Assembly: GCF_000960085.1 (NCBI RefSeq)
Contig: NZ_JYGT01000006.1
Span: 1-64,000, forward strand
Direction of reading: 5' to 3'
Length of the DNA stretch: 64,000 bases
From: Streptococcus infantis
Lineage (GTDB): Bacteria > Bacillota > Bacilli > Lactobacillales > Streptococcaceae
Of the stretch, positions 48,942-58,468 are shown piece after piece. The notes beneath the pieces were generated by a model. That model was not told the origin of the DNA. It searched no databases and worked only from the letters and a program-made list of their open reading frames with translations. Numbering within the stretch: position 1 is the stretch's first letter; each line of letters starts with the position of its first letter. Both the position numbers and the translations under genes were made by a program.

Positions 48942-50198
48942 TTAAAAGAAGGTTCGCATGATGTCGTTCCATGTAACGGCGATCATCAAGACAACCATAA
49001 TCACAACTCCGACTAGAGTAACATAGGTTTCAATTTCTTGTTTCAGTGGTTTGCGGCGAATAGCTTCGATGATGTTGAGCACGATTTTCCCACCATCAAG
49101 TGCCGGGATAGGAATTAAGTTGAAAATCCCGATATTGATAGAAATCATAGCCAAGAAGAATAGGACGTTTTCAAGTCCATTCTTAGCAGCATCGCTACTT
49201 GCCTTAAAGATGGCAACAGGACCACCCAGTTTATTCAGGTCAGGTTGGAAAATCAAGTTTTTCAAGGCATTGAGAATGCGCAAGGCTGAGTCAGCTGCAG
49301 ATGTGAATCCACCTACAAACATAGACCAGATATCTGATTTGAGTCTCCGTTGAACACCCAAAATATAACGCCCTTGGCTTTCCTCAGGTGTCACACTGAC
49401 TTGTTTTTCAGTTCCATTTTCAGAGACTGTCACATCTAAAACAGGTGCTGTTTTATCCTTGGTCTCTGCTTCCACTGCCTGAATCAAATCTTGCCAGTTA
49501 CTGATTTCGTGTGAACCGACTTTAGTGATTTGGGCCGTATTTTCAATACCGACCTTTGCAATCGCGCTATCAGGGATGATACTAAAGTTATTACTTTGTG
49601 TATCACGAACACCACCTTGCATGAAAATCAAAATCCAGAAGACGACAACTCCTAGGATAAAGTTATTCATGGGGCCTGCAAAGTTGGTAATCAATTTGCC
49701 CCAGACAGTTGCATTTTGATATTGATCGTCTAGCGGAGCGATACGAACTTCCGTTCCATCAGATTCCACAATAGTTGCATCATGGTCTACGGAGAACGTT
49801 TTTTCCTCTTCTAAGACCAAACCTGTGATAAAGAGTTTATCCTCAAAGTCATATTGGGTTACCTGCATCGGAAGGGCTGTTTGGTCGACCTTCTTACCAG
49901 AAAGATTGATACGCTTAACCTTGCCATCCTCGGCCAAAGTCAAACTAACAGGAGTTCCTGTCTTAATCTCTGTGGTATCCTCGACCCAACCTGCCATGCG
50001 GACATAACCACCCAACGGTAGGAGACGAATCGTGTAAGCTGTCCCGTCTTTCCCGATATGGGAAAAGATTTTTGGTCCCATTCCAATGGCAAATTCACGA
50101 ACCAGAATGCCAGACTTCTTGGCAAAGTAAAAATGTCCGAACTCGTGAACCACCACTATAATTCCAAAAACAAGGATAAAGGTTAATAATCCTAACAT
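48942..50198 (-). CDS. eep: Site-2 intramembrane metalloprotease Eep/RseP
   Basis: 418 residues. HEFGH at 18-22 gives the zinc ligands and catalytic Glu; a PDZ domain sits at about 200-290 and PALDGGKI near residue 367 gives the third ligand. Four TM segments. In streptococci and enterococci Eep cuts signal peptides into peptide pheromones and trims anti-sigma-type proteins. It lies between cdsA and proS. Confidence 0.95.
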   Translation of the reverse strand: MLGLLTFILVFGIIVVVHEFGHFYFAKKSGILVREFAIGMGPKIFSHIGKDGTAYTIRLLPLGGYVRMAGWVEDTTEIKTGTPVSLTLAEDGKVKRINLSGKKVDQTALPMQVTQYDFEDKLFITGLVLEEEKTFSVDHDATIVESDGTEVRIAPLDDQYQNATVWGKLITNFAGPMNNFILGVVVFWILIFMQGGVRDTQSNNFSIIPDSAIAKVGIENTAQITKVGSHEISNWQDLIQAVEAETKDKTAPVLDVTVSENGTEKQVSVTPEESQGRYILGVQRRLKSDIWSMFVGGFTSAADSALRILNALKNLIFQPDLNKLGGPVAIFKASSDAAKNGLENVLFFLAMISINIGIFNLIPIPALDGGKIVLNIIEAIRRKPLKQEIETYVTLVGVVIMVVLMIAVTWNDIMRTFF

Positions 50199-50219
50199 TT
50201 AATACCTGTTCACCTTTCC

Positions 50220-51023
50220 TTAAAATAAGCCAAAGAGGTGCATAATAGGGAAAACTGCTAGCATAGAATCAAAACGATCCAGTACTCCGCCATGCCCTGG
50301 GATAAAGAAGCCTGAATCCTTGACTCCAAAATGGCGTTTCATGGCACTTTCAATCAAGTCGCCCAATTGACCTGCAATACTAAAGAAAATGGCAAAGAGC
50401 ATCATTTTATAAATGCCATAAGGAAGGGCAACTGTGCTATCCACTAACATAAAGATGAGTGTGACAAGCATAGCAGCGACAATCCCACCAAAAGCTCCTT
50501 CGACTGATTTATTAGGAGAAACTCTTGGAGCCAATCTTCTCTTACCGAAATTCATTCCTACGAGATAAGCACCACTATCTGTTGCCCACACGATACAGAG
50601 AGCCAAAAGTGCTTTATCCAAGCCAGCGATTCGAGCATCGACTAAAGCGTTGAATCCAAAACCAACATAGAAGCTCATAGCAATTGGGAAGGCGGCATCC
50701 TCAATCGTGTAGTTTTTGCTGAAGACAGTCGCTCCAAGCATAACAAAAATTACAACACTGTATGCGACGACATTTCCATCTACGGGCAAAAAGGTCAGAT
50801 AGTTTTCCAAGGGAATAGTTAGTACAAAAGTTGCTAACAAGATCAACAAACCCTCAGGGGTCATGGTGTTTAAGCCTTTCATCTGAAGCAATTCACGAAC
50901 TCCAAGCATGGCTAAAATACCCATCACAATCTGTAACCAAAGCCCTCCAACCATCAAGAGTGGGATAAAGATAGCTAGGGCCAAAGCGGCAAATATAGTC
51001 CTCTTTATTAAGTCCTTTTTCAT
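50220..51023 (-). CDS. cdsA: Phosphatidate cytidylyltransferase
   Basis: 267 residues from ATG 51023, selected by AGGAG upstream; the longer frame runs into uppS. It makes CDP-diacylglycerol for phospholipid synthesis. Eight TM segments and the signature SAMKRHFGVKDSGFFIPGHGG before DRFDS. The uppS stop lies 7 bases upstream. Confidence 0.95.
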   Translation of the reverse strand: MKKDLIKRTIFAALALAIFIPLLMVGGLWLQIVMGILAMLGVRELLQMKGLNTMTPEGLLILLATFVLTIPLENYLTFLPVDGNVVAYSVVIFVMLGATVFSKNYTIEDAAFPIAMSFYVGFGFNALVDARIAGLDKALLALCIVWATDSGAYLVGMNFGKRRLAPRVSPNKSVEGAFGGIVAAMLVTLIFMLVDSTVALPYGIYKMMLFAIFFSIAGQLGDLIESAMKRHFGVKDSGFFIPGHGGVLDRFDSMLAVFPIMHLFGLF

Positions 51024-51030
51024 AATTCTC

Positions 51031-51783
51031 CTATACTCCTCCAAATCGACGATTGCGGCGGTTAAACTCTGCAATAGCTTCCTTCAAGGCTTCCTCATCA
51101 AAGTCAGGCCACAAGACATCTGTGAAATAAAGTTCACTATAAGCTGCTTGCCAAGGCAAGAAATTACTCAAGCGAAGCTCGCCACTAGTTCGGATGATTA
51201 AATCTGGATCACGCAAAGTTTTCGGCAAATGCCCTGTAAAGAGATATTCTCCAATCAACTCTTCTGTAATATCGCCTGGATTCACCTTGGCATCCAAAAC
51301 ATCCTGCGCAATCAACTTGACTGCCTGTGTAATTTCAGCTCGTCCACCGTAATTAAGGGCAAAATTGAGAATCAAACCAGTATTCAACTTGGTCAACTCT
51401 TCTGCCTTTTTCAAAGCTTCAAAAGTTTGTTTAGGCAAACGATCAGTCTCCCCAATCATTTGAATCTTCATATTCTTTTGGTGCAACTCAGGGACATACT
51501 TATCGTAAAATTCAACCGGAAGGTTCATGATAAACTTAACTTCCTGTTCTGGACGAGTCCAGTTTTCAGTCGAGAAGGCATAAACTGTCATAGCTTTGAC
51601 ACCCATATCACTAGCAGCAATGGCTACTGTTCTCAGAGCATCCATCCCAGCCTTATGACCAAAGACACGTGGCTGCATGCGTTTTTTAGCCCAACGACCA
51701 TTCCCATCCATGATAACTCCGATGTGAGCTGGCACTAGCGCCGGTGTTTCTGTAACTTTATCTTTTTTTAAAAATCCAAACAT
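51031..51783 (-). CDS. uppS: Undecaprenyl diphosphate synthase
   Basis: 250 residues from ATG 51783; a possible TTG six codons earlier overlaps the AGGA ribosome site. It extends farnesyl-PP to the C55 carrier lipid for wall synthesis. MDGNGRWAKKR with Asp26, the central FSTENWTRP and LIIRTSGELRLSNFLPWQ are family motifs. First gene of the operon; promoter TGGTATAAT (hexamer 51816-51821) on the minus strand. Confidence 0.96.
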   Translation of the reverse strand: MFGFLKKDKVTETPALVPAHIGVIMDGNGRWAKKRMQPRVFGHKAGMDALRTVAIAASDMGVKAMTVYAFSTENWTRPEQEVKFIMNLPVEFYDKYVPELHQKNMKIQMIGETDRLPKQTFEALKKAEELTKLNTGLILNFALNYGGRAEITQAVKLIAQDVLDAKVNPGDITEELIGEYLFTGHLPKTLRDPDLIIRTSGELRLSNFLPWQAAYSELYFTDVLWPDFDEEALKEAIAEFNRRNRRFGGV

Positions 51784-51815
51784 GATTGTATTCCTATTCA
51801 AAAATCTATCGTTTC

Positions 51816-51824
51816 ATTATACCA
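51816..51824 (-). promoter_or_regulatory. Extended -10 promoter of the uppS operon
   Basis: TGGTATAAT on the minus strand, about 25 bases of leader before the uppS ATG. No convincing -35. Confidence 0.65.
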
Positions 51825-51908
51825 TATTTTTCGCATTTCTTCTATCATCTTTTCTTATTCTAAGGCGGAATTTCCTATATAACTCCTATCTTTCTAAACT
51901 AACAAGCC

Positions 51909-51937
51909 TTGCATTTCCCAAAGAAAGTTGATACAAT
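51909..51937 (+). promoter_or_regulatory. Promoter of the HhH protein gene
   Basis: -35 TTGCAT (51909-51914), 17-bp spacer, extended -10 TGATACAAT (hexamer 51932-51937). Confidence 0.65.
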
Positions 51938-51996
51938 AAAACATAAAGATTTATCCTTGTTTAGTCACAGGGGTTTTTTATTGAAAGGATTTTACC

Positions 51997-52392
51997 ATGT
52001 CAAAAAAACTACAACGTAAAAAACAACTAAGAAATAGTCTTCGTCGCTCAGGCGCACTTTCAAACGCAGTAAACAAGGTTGTCGAAGAAACAAAAAAAGT
52101 TGTGAAGCACGCTGAAAAAGCAGCGAACAACGCTGGTAAAGCCGTTTCTAAACAAGTTGAAAAAACTGTAGAAGCAACTAAAGAACAAGCTCAAAAGGTT
52201 ACAAGCTCAGTAGAAGAATTCGCAGCCAACCTAGGTGGACTTTCAGTCGACCGTGCCAAGACTTTCTACGATGAAGGAATTAAGTCTGCTGCTGACTTCA
52301 AAAACTGGACAGAAAAAGAACTCCTTGCTTTGAAAGGAATCGGTCCAGCTACAATCAAGAAATTAAAAGAAAACGGCATCAAGTTCAAGTAA
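51997..52392 (+). CDS. Small helix-hairpin-helix protein with Lys-rich helical N-terminus
   Basis: 131 residues. Residues 1-75 are very basic and predicted helical (KKLQRKKQLRNSLRRSG, then EETKKVVKHAEKAANNAGKAV), resembling Lys/Ala-rich histone-like tails. Residues 85-131 hold a helix-hairpin-helix: DEGIKSAADFKNWTEKELLALKGIGPATIKKLKENGIKF. It probably binds nucleic acid without sequence specificity; role unknown. Monocistronic, ribosome site GAAAGGA. Confidence 0.78.
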   Translation: MSKKLQRKKQLRNSLRRSGALSNAVNKVVEETKKVVKHAEKAANNAGKAVSKQVEKTVEATKEQAQKVTSSVEEFAANLGGLSVDRAKTFYDEGIKSAADFKNWTEKELLALKGIGPATIKKLKENGIKFK

Positions 52393-52405
52393 TCTTTCTT
52401 GTTCC

Positions 52406-52735
52406 TTGCTTTTCCGTCAAAAACTTGTTAAAATATAGCCATTAGAGGTGTTTTGAGTCCCACATTTTACAGAAAGTGGCGGAGCTGAGAAGTCCACAAA
52501 TGTGTCAAAACTGGTTGCTAGTGAGTTGAAATTAAAAATTGCATATAAATCTTTTTGCTTCCTTTTAGGACTAGGCAGCGAGTTGCAGGCTGTACTCAAG
52601 TACGGCAAGACGAGCTAACGACGTCATAAAAGAGAAACAAGAAGATTAGAGTTGCGGGCTCTGCCCGAAATTGGGTGGTACCGCGGATTAAACACATTCG
52701 TCCCTGTCAGATTGATGACAGGGGCGATTTTTTTG
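52406..52735 (+). promoter_or_regulatory. T-box riboswitch leader, probably valine-specific
   Basis: Promoter TTGCTT-17-TAAAAT (52406-52434). The leader has a Stem I with GTTTTGA/TCAAAAC pairing and an AGAAAGTGGCGGAGCTGAGAAG distal region. The specifier loop reads TGGTT, giving GTT (Val) as the likely codon. The invariant T-box GGGTGGTACCGCGG is at 52673-52686 and the terminator GTCCCTGTC...GACAGGGGC plus T7 at 52699-52735. Uncharged tRNA would favour antitermination. valS is downstream, but four genes intervene. Confidence 0.88.
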
Positions 52736-52761
52736 TTGGACCCTAGCAAAAGGAAATTGTC

Positions 52762-53349
52762 ATGAAACAATCTTTTAACACCAGCAAACTTTACTTTGGT
52801 TTTCCTATCTTCATCTTAGGATATCAGGACCAGAACTTTGGGCACAATATTACGACTTGCAGTTCCTCCTATAGTCTAGGCGATTGGCTAGTCATCGGTG
52901 TTGGTGCTAAGGAAAATGCGGCAGACCAGATTAAGCATTATCAACAGTTCACCGTGAACATCCCTGACGAAAACCTCATGCTTGAAATGGAGCAAGCTGG
53001 TTTTATCAGCCATCGGGAGAAGTTGAATCACCTGGGCCTTGACTATGAGATTTCTGAACGGACTCAGGCTCCGATTTTGGAGGCTTGTCCAGTCGTTTTG
53101 GATTGCCAAGTAGATCGAATTGTCGAAGAAGATGGCATCTGCCATATCTTTGCCAAGATTCTTGAGCGACTGGCTGATCCAGAACTCTTAGATGACAAGG
53201 GACATTTTATAAATGACCGTTTTGCACCGACTTACTTTATGGGGGATGGCCATCAGCGCGTTTATCGTTATCTAGATGACCGAGTTGATCCCATGGGAAG
53301 CTTCATTAAGAAAGCGAGGAAAAAGGATGACAAGAGCAACATTACCTGA
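52762..53349 (+). CDS. Flavin reductase-like FMN-binding split-barrel protein
   Basis: 195 residues. FNTSKLYFGFPIFILGYQDQNFGHNITTCSSSYSLGDWLVIGV matches the flavin-reductase-like barrel, followed by HYQQFTVNIPDENLM. It probably uses FMN to reduce a small substrate. First gene after the T-box, AAAAGGAA before the ATG; it overlaps the next gene by 23 bases. Confidence 0.82.
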   Translation: MKQSFNTSKLYFGFPIFILGYQDQNFGHNITTCSSSYSLGDWLVIGVGAKENAADQIKHYQQFTVNIPDENLMLEMEQAGFISHREKLNHLGLDYEISERTQAPILEACPVVLDCQVDRIVEEDGICHIFAKILERLADPELLDDKGHFINDRFAPTYFMGDGHQRVYRYLDDRVDPMGSFIKKARKKDDKSNIT

Positions 53350-53887
53350 ACGAACCGAAACGGAGCGACTGATCTTACGAGTCCGTACAGTAGCGGATGC
53401 TGAGGATATTTATACCTACGCTAGTCTCCCAGAAGTTTCTTACCCAGCAGGTTTTCCACCTGTCAAGACCTTGAAAGATGAGATTTATTACCTAGAGCAT
53501 ATCCTTCCCGAGCGTAATGAAAAGGAAAATCTCCCAGCTGGTTATGGAATTGTGGTCAAAGGGACTGATAAAGTCATTGGCTCTGTTGATTTCAACCATC
53601 GCCACGAAGACGATGTACTGGAGATTGGCTATACCTTGCACCCAGACTATTGGGGCCGAGGCTATGTGCCCGAAGCAGCGCGTGCCTTGATTGACCTAGG
53701 TTTTAAAGAATTGGGACTTCACAAGATTGAACTAACCTGCTTTGGCTACAATGCCCAAAGTCAACGTGTCGCTGAGAAGCTTGGTTTCACCCTCGAAGCT
53801 CGCATAAGAGACCGCAAAGATGCCCAAGGCAATCGCTGTGATGATTTGAGATATGGCTTGCTGAAGAGTGAGTGGGAAACTGAATAA
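53327..53887 (+). CDS. GNAT acetyltransferase, RimJ/RimL type
   Basis: 186 residues from ATG 53327, which has GAGGAAAAAGG upstream. TERLILRVRTVADAEDIYTYA at the start, LEIGYTLHPDYWGRGYVPEAARALIDLGF as acetyl-CoA motif, and NAQSQRVAEKLGFTLEARIRDR at the end are RimL-like. Acceptor unknown. In the T-box operon. Confidence 0.9.
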   Translation: MTRATLPERTETERLILRVRTVADAEDIYTYASLPEVSYPAGFPPVKTLKDEIYYLEHILPERNEKENLPAGYGIVVKGTDKVIGSVDFNHRHEDDVLEIGYTLHPDYWGRGYVPEAARALIDLGFKELGLHKIELTCFGYNAQSQRVAEKLGFTLEARIRDRKDAQGNRCDDLRYGLLKSEWETE

Positions 53888-53946
53888 TTAAGTAGTGATA
53901 AAAAATTGCATAGTATTAATAACATATAAAGTATTGAGGTATAAAA

Positions 53947-54312
53947 ATGGAAAACGAAAGTTTAGATTTAATTATTAAGGAAGTAGAAAATCAACAGGAG
54001 AAAGAGTTAGTTCGTTTTGAATCAAACTTATCTGAAGGAATAAATAAGTATAAAGAAGTATTACCTGCTGATTTAATAACACCCCAGCTACAAGAAAAAA
54101 TTGACAATGAAGTAAAATTACAATTAGTTGAATTTCAAAAAAGTATTGACTTAAAACCTAAAGCATTATACCATGCTTTAAAAGTGGAAGCTGAACTCAA
54201 TCCAGATATTGAAAAAGATGAATTAAAGAAAAACGCTTATGATTTCTTGGAAAAAACAACAAAGAACAAATATCTGAAAAAAATTATTCGCGAGCTAAAA
54301 AAAGGAGTATAA
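53947..54312 (+). CDS. Hypothetical AT-rich helical protein
   Basis: 121 residues, charged and predicted almost wholly helical (ENESLDLIIKEVENQQEKEL; KDELKKNAYDFLEKTTKNKY). No family recognised, no TM, no catalytic motif. Base composition is clearly more A/T-rich than the flanking acetyltransferase and valS, suggesting acquisition. TTGAGG lies upstream of the ATG. Its AAAGGAG end serves the next small gene, so the two are a translational pair. Confidence 0.7.
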   Translation: MENESLDLIIKEVENQQEKELVRFESNLSEGINKYKEVLPADLITPQLQEKIDNEVKLQLVEFQKSIDLKPKALYHALKVEAELNPDIEKDELKKNAYDFLEKTTKNKYLKKIIRELKKGV

Positions 54313-54313
54313 A

Positions 54314-54493
54314 ATGGCAAAAGTTGGGGATTTAGCTGTCAAAAGTGGAAAAGCTGTTATTAAATTTATGTTTGAATTGATAACAGATTATCTAAAAAGT
54401 GAAGAATTTAAAAAACAAATGAAAATCATGGTTGAAACTTTAGTAACTAAAATAGTTGAAAAAGTTATAGAAGAAAAGAATAGAAATAACTAG
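54314..54493 (+). CDS. Hypothetical 59-residue protein, partner of the preceding gene
   Basis: Begins [20 protein letters not shown] and ends IEEKNRNN. It is basic and amphipathic, with a hydrophobic face at 14-26 and a heptad-like [17 protein letters not shown]. The ribosome site AAAGGAG is 6 bases before the ATG, one base after the previous stop. No homologue recognised. A two-gene addiction or phage-derived cassette is possible. The valS ribosome site follows directly. Confidence 0.65.
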   Translation: MAKVGDLAVKSGKAVIKFMFELITDYLKSEEFKKQMKIMVETLVTKIVEKVIEEKNRNN

Positions 54494-54506
54494 AAAGGAC
54501 ACACAC

Positions 54507-57158
54507 ATGTCTAAAGAACTTTCACCTAAATACAATCCAGCTGAGGTTGAGGCTGGTCGTTACCAAAAATGGCTTGATGCTGATGTTTTCAAGCCTTCAG
54601 GCGATCAAAAGGCTAAGCCTTACTCTATCGTGATTCCACCACCAAACGTAACTGGGAAACTCCACCTTGGTCACGCTTGGGATACGACTTTGCAGGATAT
54701 CATCATCCGTCAAAAACGCATGCAAGGTTTTGATACGCTTTGGCTTCCAGGGATGGACCACGCGGGGATTGCGACTCAGGCTAAGGTTGAGGAGCGCTTG
54801 CGTGGTGAGGGCATTACGCGTTATGACCTCGGTCGTGAAAAATTCCTCGATAAGGTTTGGGAATGGAAAGACGAATATGCCACTACTATCAAGGAACAAT
54901 GGGGCAAGATGGGGCTCTCTGTAGACTACTCTCGCGAACGTTTCACTCTTGACGAAGGTTTGTCAAAAGCAGTTCGCAAGGTCTTTGTGGACCTTTACAA
55001 GAAAGGCTGGATCTACCGTGGTGAATTTATCATCAACTGGGACCCAGCAGCTCGCACAGCCCTTTCTGATATCGAGGTGATTCACAAGGACGTCGAAGGT
55101 GCCTTCTACCACATGAACTACATGCTGGAAGATGGCTCACGCGCCCTTGAAGTTGCTACAACTCGTCCAGAGACTATGTTTGGGGACGTTGCCGTTGCGG
55201 TCAATCCAGAAGACCCACGCTACAAGGACTTGATCGGTAAAAACGTCATCCTTCCAATCGCTAATAAATTAATTCCAATCGTTGGAGATGAACACGCAGA
55301 TCCTGAGTTTGGGACTGGTGTTGTGAAAATCACACCTGCCCACGATCCAAATGACTTCTTGGTTGGTCAACGCCATAACTTGCCACAAGTTAATGTCATG
55401 AACGACGACGGAACTATGAACGACTTGGCCTTCGAATTTGCAGGCATGGACCGTTTTGACGCCCGTAAAGCAGTCGTTGCTAAGTTGGAAGAAATCGGTG
55501 CCCTCGTTAAAATCGAAAAACGTGTCCACAGTGTTGGTCACTCAGAGCGTACAGGTGTCGTGGTTGAGCCACGCTTGTCAACGCAATGGTTCGTTAAGAT
55601 GGACCAATTGGCCAAAAATGCTATTGCCAATCAAGACACAGACGATAAGGTAGAATTCTACCCACCTCGTTTCAACGATACCTTCCTCCAATGGATGGAA
55701 AATGTCCACGACTGGGTAATCTCTCGTCAGCTCTGGTGGGGTCACCAAATTCCTGCTTGGTACAATGCTGAGGGTGAAATGTACGTCGGTGAAGAAGCTC
55801 CAGAAGGTGACGGATGGACTCAGGACGAAGACGTCTTGGATACTTGGTTCAGTTCTGCCCTTTGGCCATTCTCTACTATGGGCTGGCCTGATGTCGACTC
55901 AGAAGACTTCAAACGTTACTTCCCAACTTCAACCTTGGTTACAGGTTACGACATCATCTTCTTCTGGGTGTCTCGTATGATCTTCCAATCCTTGGAATTC
56001 ACTGGCCGTCAGCCATTCCAAAACGTGCTTATCCACGGTCTCATTCGTGACGAGCAAGGACGCAAGATGTCTAAATCACTCGGTAACGGGATTGACCCAA
56101 TGGATGTTATCGAGAAATACGGTGCCGATGCCCTTCGCTGGTTCCTTTCAAACGGTTCTGCACCAGGCCAAGACGTGCGCTTCTCTTACGAGAAAATGGA
56201 TGCTTCATGGAACTTCATCAACAAAATCTGGAACATCTCTCGCTACATCCTCATGAACAATGAAGGTTTGACCCTTGAGCAAGCAACTGCCAATGTCGAA
56301 AAAGTAGTCAACAAGGAAGCTGGAAATGTCACAGACCGCTGGATTCTCCACAACCTCAATGAAACTATCGGAAAAGCGACTGCTAACTTTGACAAGTTTG
56401 AGTTTGGTGTCGCTGGTCACATCCTCTACAACTTTATCTGGGATGAGTTTGCGGACTGGTACGTTGAGTTGACTAAGGAAGTCCTTTATAGCGATAACGA
56501 AGAAGAGAAAGTCATCACACGCTCTGTTCTCCTTTACACTTTGGACAAGATCCTTCGTCTTCTTCACCCAATCATGCCATTCGTGACTGAGGAAATCTTT
56601 GGACAAATCTCAGAAGGCTCTATCGTTACAGCAGCATACCCAACTGTCAACCCAGCCTTTGAAGACCTCGCTGCCCACACTGGCGTGGAAAGTCTCAAAG
56701 ACTTGATCCGTGCTGTTCGTAATGCGCGTGCGGAAGTGAACGTAGCTCCAAGCAAGCCTATCACCATCCTTGTTAAGACTAGCGATAGCGACTTGGAAGC
56801 CTTCTTTAACAGCAATGTCAACTACATCAAACGCTTCACAAATCCAGAACACTTGGAAATCGCATCAAACATCCCTGCACCTGAACTGGCTATGTCAAGC
56901 GTCATCACAGGAGCAGAAATCTACTTGCCACTGGCAGACCTCCTCAATGTCGAAGAAGAACTGGCTCGTCTCGACAAGGAACTGGCTAAATGGCAAAAAG
57001 AACTGGATATGGTCGGTAAGAAACTCTCTAACGAACGCTTCGTAGCCAATGCCAAACCAGAAGTCGTCCAAAAAGAACGCGACAAACAAGCCGACTACCA
57101 AGCTAAATACGACGCAACCGTAGCACGTATTGATGAGATGAAGAAGTTGGTGAAATAA
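54507..57158 (+). CDS. valS: Valyl-tRNA synthetase
   Basis: 883 residues. HLGH in [15 protein letters not shown] and KMSKS in [14 protein letters not shown] are the class I motifs; the CP1 editing domain lies between, and the last 70 residues are the tRNA-binding coiled coil ([18 protein letters not shown]). It charges tRNA-Val. AGAAAGGAC precedes the ATG. Control is probably by the T-box 1.8 kb upstream, whose specifier reads GTT. Confidence 0.97.
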   Translation: MSKELSPKYNPAEVEAGRYQKWLDADVFKPSGDQKAKPYSIVIPPPNVTGKLHLGHAWDTTLQDIIIRQKRMQGFDTLWLPGMDHAGIATQAKVEERLRGEGITRYDLGREKFLDKVWEWKDEYATTIKEQWGKMGLSVDYSRERFTLDEGLSKAVRKVFVDLYKKGWIYRGEFIINWDPAARTALSDIEVIHKDVEGAFYHMNYMLEDGSRALEVATTRPETMFGDVAVAVNPEDPRYKDLIGKNVILPIANKLIPIVGDEHADPEFGTGVVKITPAHDPNDFLVGQRHNLPQVNVMNDDGTMNDLAFEFAGMDRFDARKAVVAKLEEIGALVKIEKRVHSVGHSERTGVVVEPRLSTQWFVKMDQLAKNAIANQDTDDKVEFYPPRFNDTFLQWMENVHDWVISRQLWWGHQIPAWYNAEGEMYVGEEAPEGDGWTQDEDVLDTWFSSALWPFSTMGWPDVDSEDFKRYFPTSTLVTGYDIIFFWVSRMIFQSLEFTGRQPFQNVLIHGLIRDEQGRKMSKSLGNGIDPMDVIEKYGADALRWFLSNGSAPGQDVRFSYEKMDASWNFINKIWNISRYILMNNEGLTLEQATANVEKVVNKEAGNVTDRWILHNLNETIGKATANFDKFEFGVAGHILYNFIWDEFADWYVELTKEVLYSDNEEEKVITRSVLLYTLDKILRLLHPIMPFVTEEIFGQISEGSIVTAAYPTVNPAFEDLAAHTGVESLKDLIRAVRNARAEVNVAPSKPITILVKTSDSDLEAFFNSNVNYIKRFTNPEHLEIASNIPAPELAMSSVITGAEIYLPLADLLNVEEELARLDKELAKWQKELDMVGKKLSNERFVANAKPEVVQKERDKQADYQAKYDATVARIDEMKKLVK

Positions 57159-57213
57159 ACATAGAAACACGGCGGATATCGTTTGATATATAGATAATAA
57201 AGGAGAAAATATT

Positions 57214-58461
57214 TTGACTAACATTTTAGAATTGTATTCTGAAGATACGCTTTTAGAAAATATTGATAATGAGCGAATTGATATCGATGCTGAAGTTGAG
57301 GATGAAGTTGAATCAACTACATCTAGTAGAAAACTATATATAGATAAAGTTGATAAATCTACCTCAGATTTAATACGAATGATAAAAGAAGGGGAGTTGA
57401 TTTTACAGCCTGACTACCAAAGGAAATTTGTTTGGAATCAAAAAACAATGTCACAATTTATTGAATCTTTATTATTGTCAATCCCTATACCAACTATATT
57501 TTTATCAGAAAATGATGATGATACGCTAGAAGTGATAGATGGTCAACAACGTTTAACAACAGTTTTTACTTTTTTTAAATCAATTCTTAATGAAGATGAT
57601 TTAAAAAATGTTAAGAAAGGAAATGAATATCTAAATTATATGGAACCTCTGGAATTAAGTGGACTTTCAACGTTATCTGATTTTAATAAGAAAACCTTTG
57701 CTGAACTTGATGATAGGATTCAGAGAAAGTTTAAAAATGTTTCACTACCTATTGTTATAATTCAGAAGGATTCATCGGAAGATATTAAATATGATATATT
57801 TTCAAGAATAAATCAAGGTTCTATAAAATTAAATGGACAAGAACTATTAAATGTAATGTATAGAGGCGTATTTTTGACCAAATTAAATGAAACTTGTGAA
57901 TTAGATATTGTTGATGAAATATTTGGGAAAAGAGTAGTCCTTAAGAAGAGATACGGTTATAACGAAATTTTGTTACGTGCATTTGTTATAAATGAATTTA
58001 TTGATGAATCGTTTACTGCTATTAAAAAAATTGAAGTGCGAAATCCGAAACTATTAGATGGGAAAAAGGAACGCACTTATGGTGGAAGATTGAATACAGC
58101 AATCATTGAGTTCTTAAAAGAATATAGGAATGATGTAAAAAAATCTGAGGAGTTGGAGGATTTCATTTTAAAATCTATAGAGAAAGTAAATATTGTTTTT
58201 GGTAACGATGCTTTTAAGCGAATTAGTAGTAATGAACTTGCAACCAGTATCAACAAGACTGTAGCTGAAACCCAGTTAGTTATCTTATCAAGATTTTCAA
58301 TTGATGAAGTAAAACAATATAAGGAAAAAATTAAAGAGTCATTTTTAGAATTCCTTGGTAAAAGTGATGAAGGTTTATTTGTGAGAGGAACAAATAATAC
58401 ATCTAATGTGTTAAAAAGATACGAGTGGGGAAAATTTTTAAATAAATTAATCAGGAATTAG
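57214..58461 (+). CDS. DUF262 (GmrS/ParB-like nuclease fold) protein
   Basis: 415 residues starting at TTG 57214, with AAAGGAG 8 bases upstream and no usable ATG nearby. QPDYQRKFVW (65-74) and IDGQQRLTT (108-116) are the DUF262 signatures; IFSRINQGSIKLNGQELLN follows near 195. DUF262 is a ParB/Srx-fold NTP-dependent nuclease domain known from the GmrSD and related defence enzymes. No DUF1524 HNH part is attached, unlike GmrSD. Very AT-rich compared with valS. First gene of a pair with a HEPN protein. Confidence 0.85.
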   Translation: MTNILELYSEDTLLENIDNERIDIDAEVEDEVESTTSSRKLYIDKVDKSTSDLIRMIKEGELILQPDYQRKFVWNQKTMSQFIESLLLSIPIPTIFLSENDDDTLEVIDGQQRLTTVFTFFKSILNEDDLKNVKKGNEYLNYMEPLELSGLSTLSDFNKKTFAELDDRIQRKFKNVSLPIVIIQKDSSEDIKYDIFSRINQGSIKLNGQELLNVMYRGVFLTKLNETCELDIVDEIFGKRVVLKKRYGYNEILLRAFVINEFIDESFTAIKKIEVRNPKLLDGKKERTYGGRLNTAIIEFLKEYRNDVKKSEELEDFILKSIEKVNIVFGNDAFKRISSNELATSINKTVAETQLVILSRFSIDEVKQYKEKIKESFLEFLGKSDEGLFVRGTNNTSNVLKRYEWGKFLNKLIRN

Positions 58462-58468
58462 ATTTAAT

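Noticed and set aside
52417..52608. 63-codon minus-strand ORF in the T-box leader.
   Set aside because: It is opposite a structured RNA with clear T-box signatures; no start signal.
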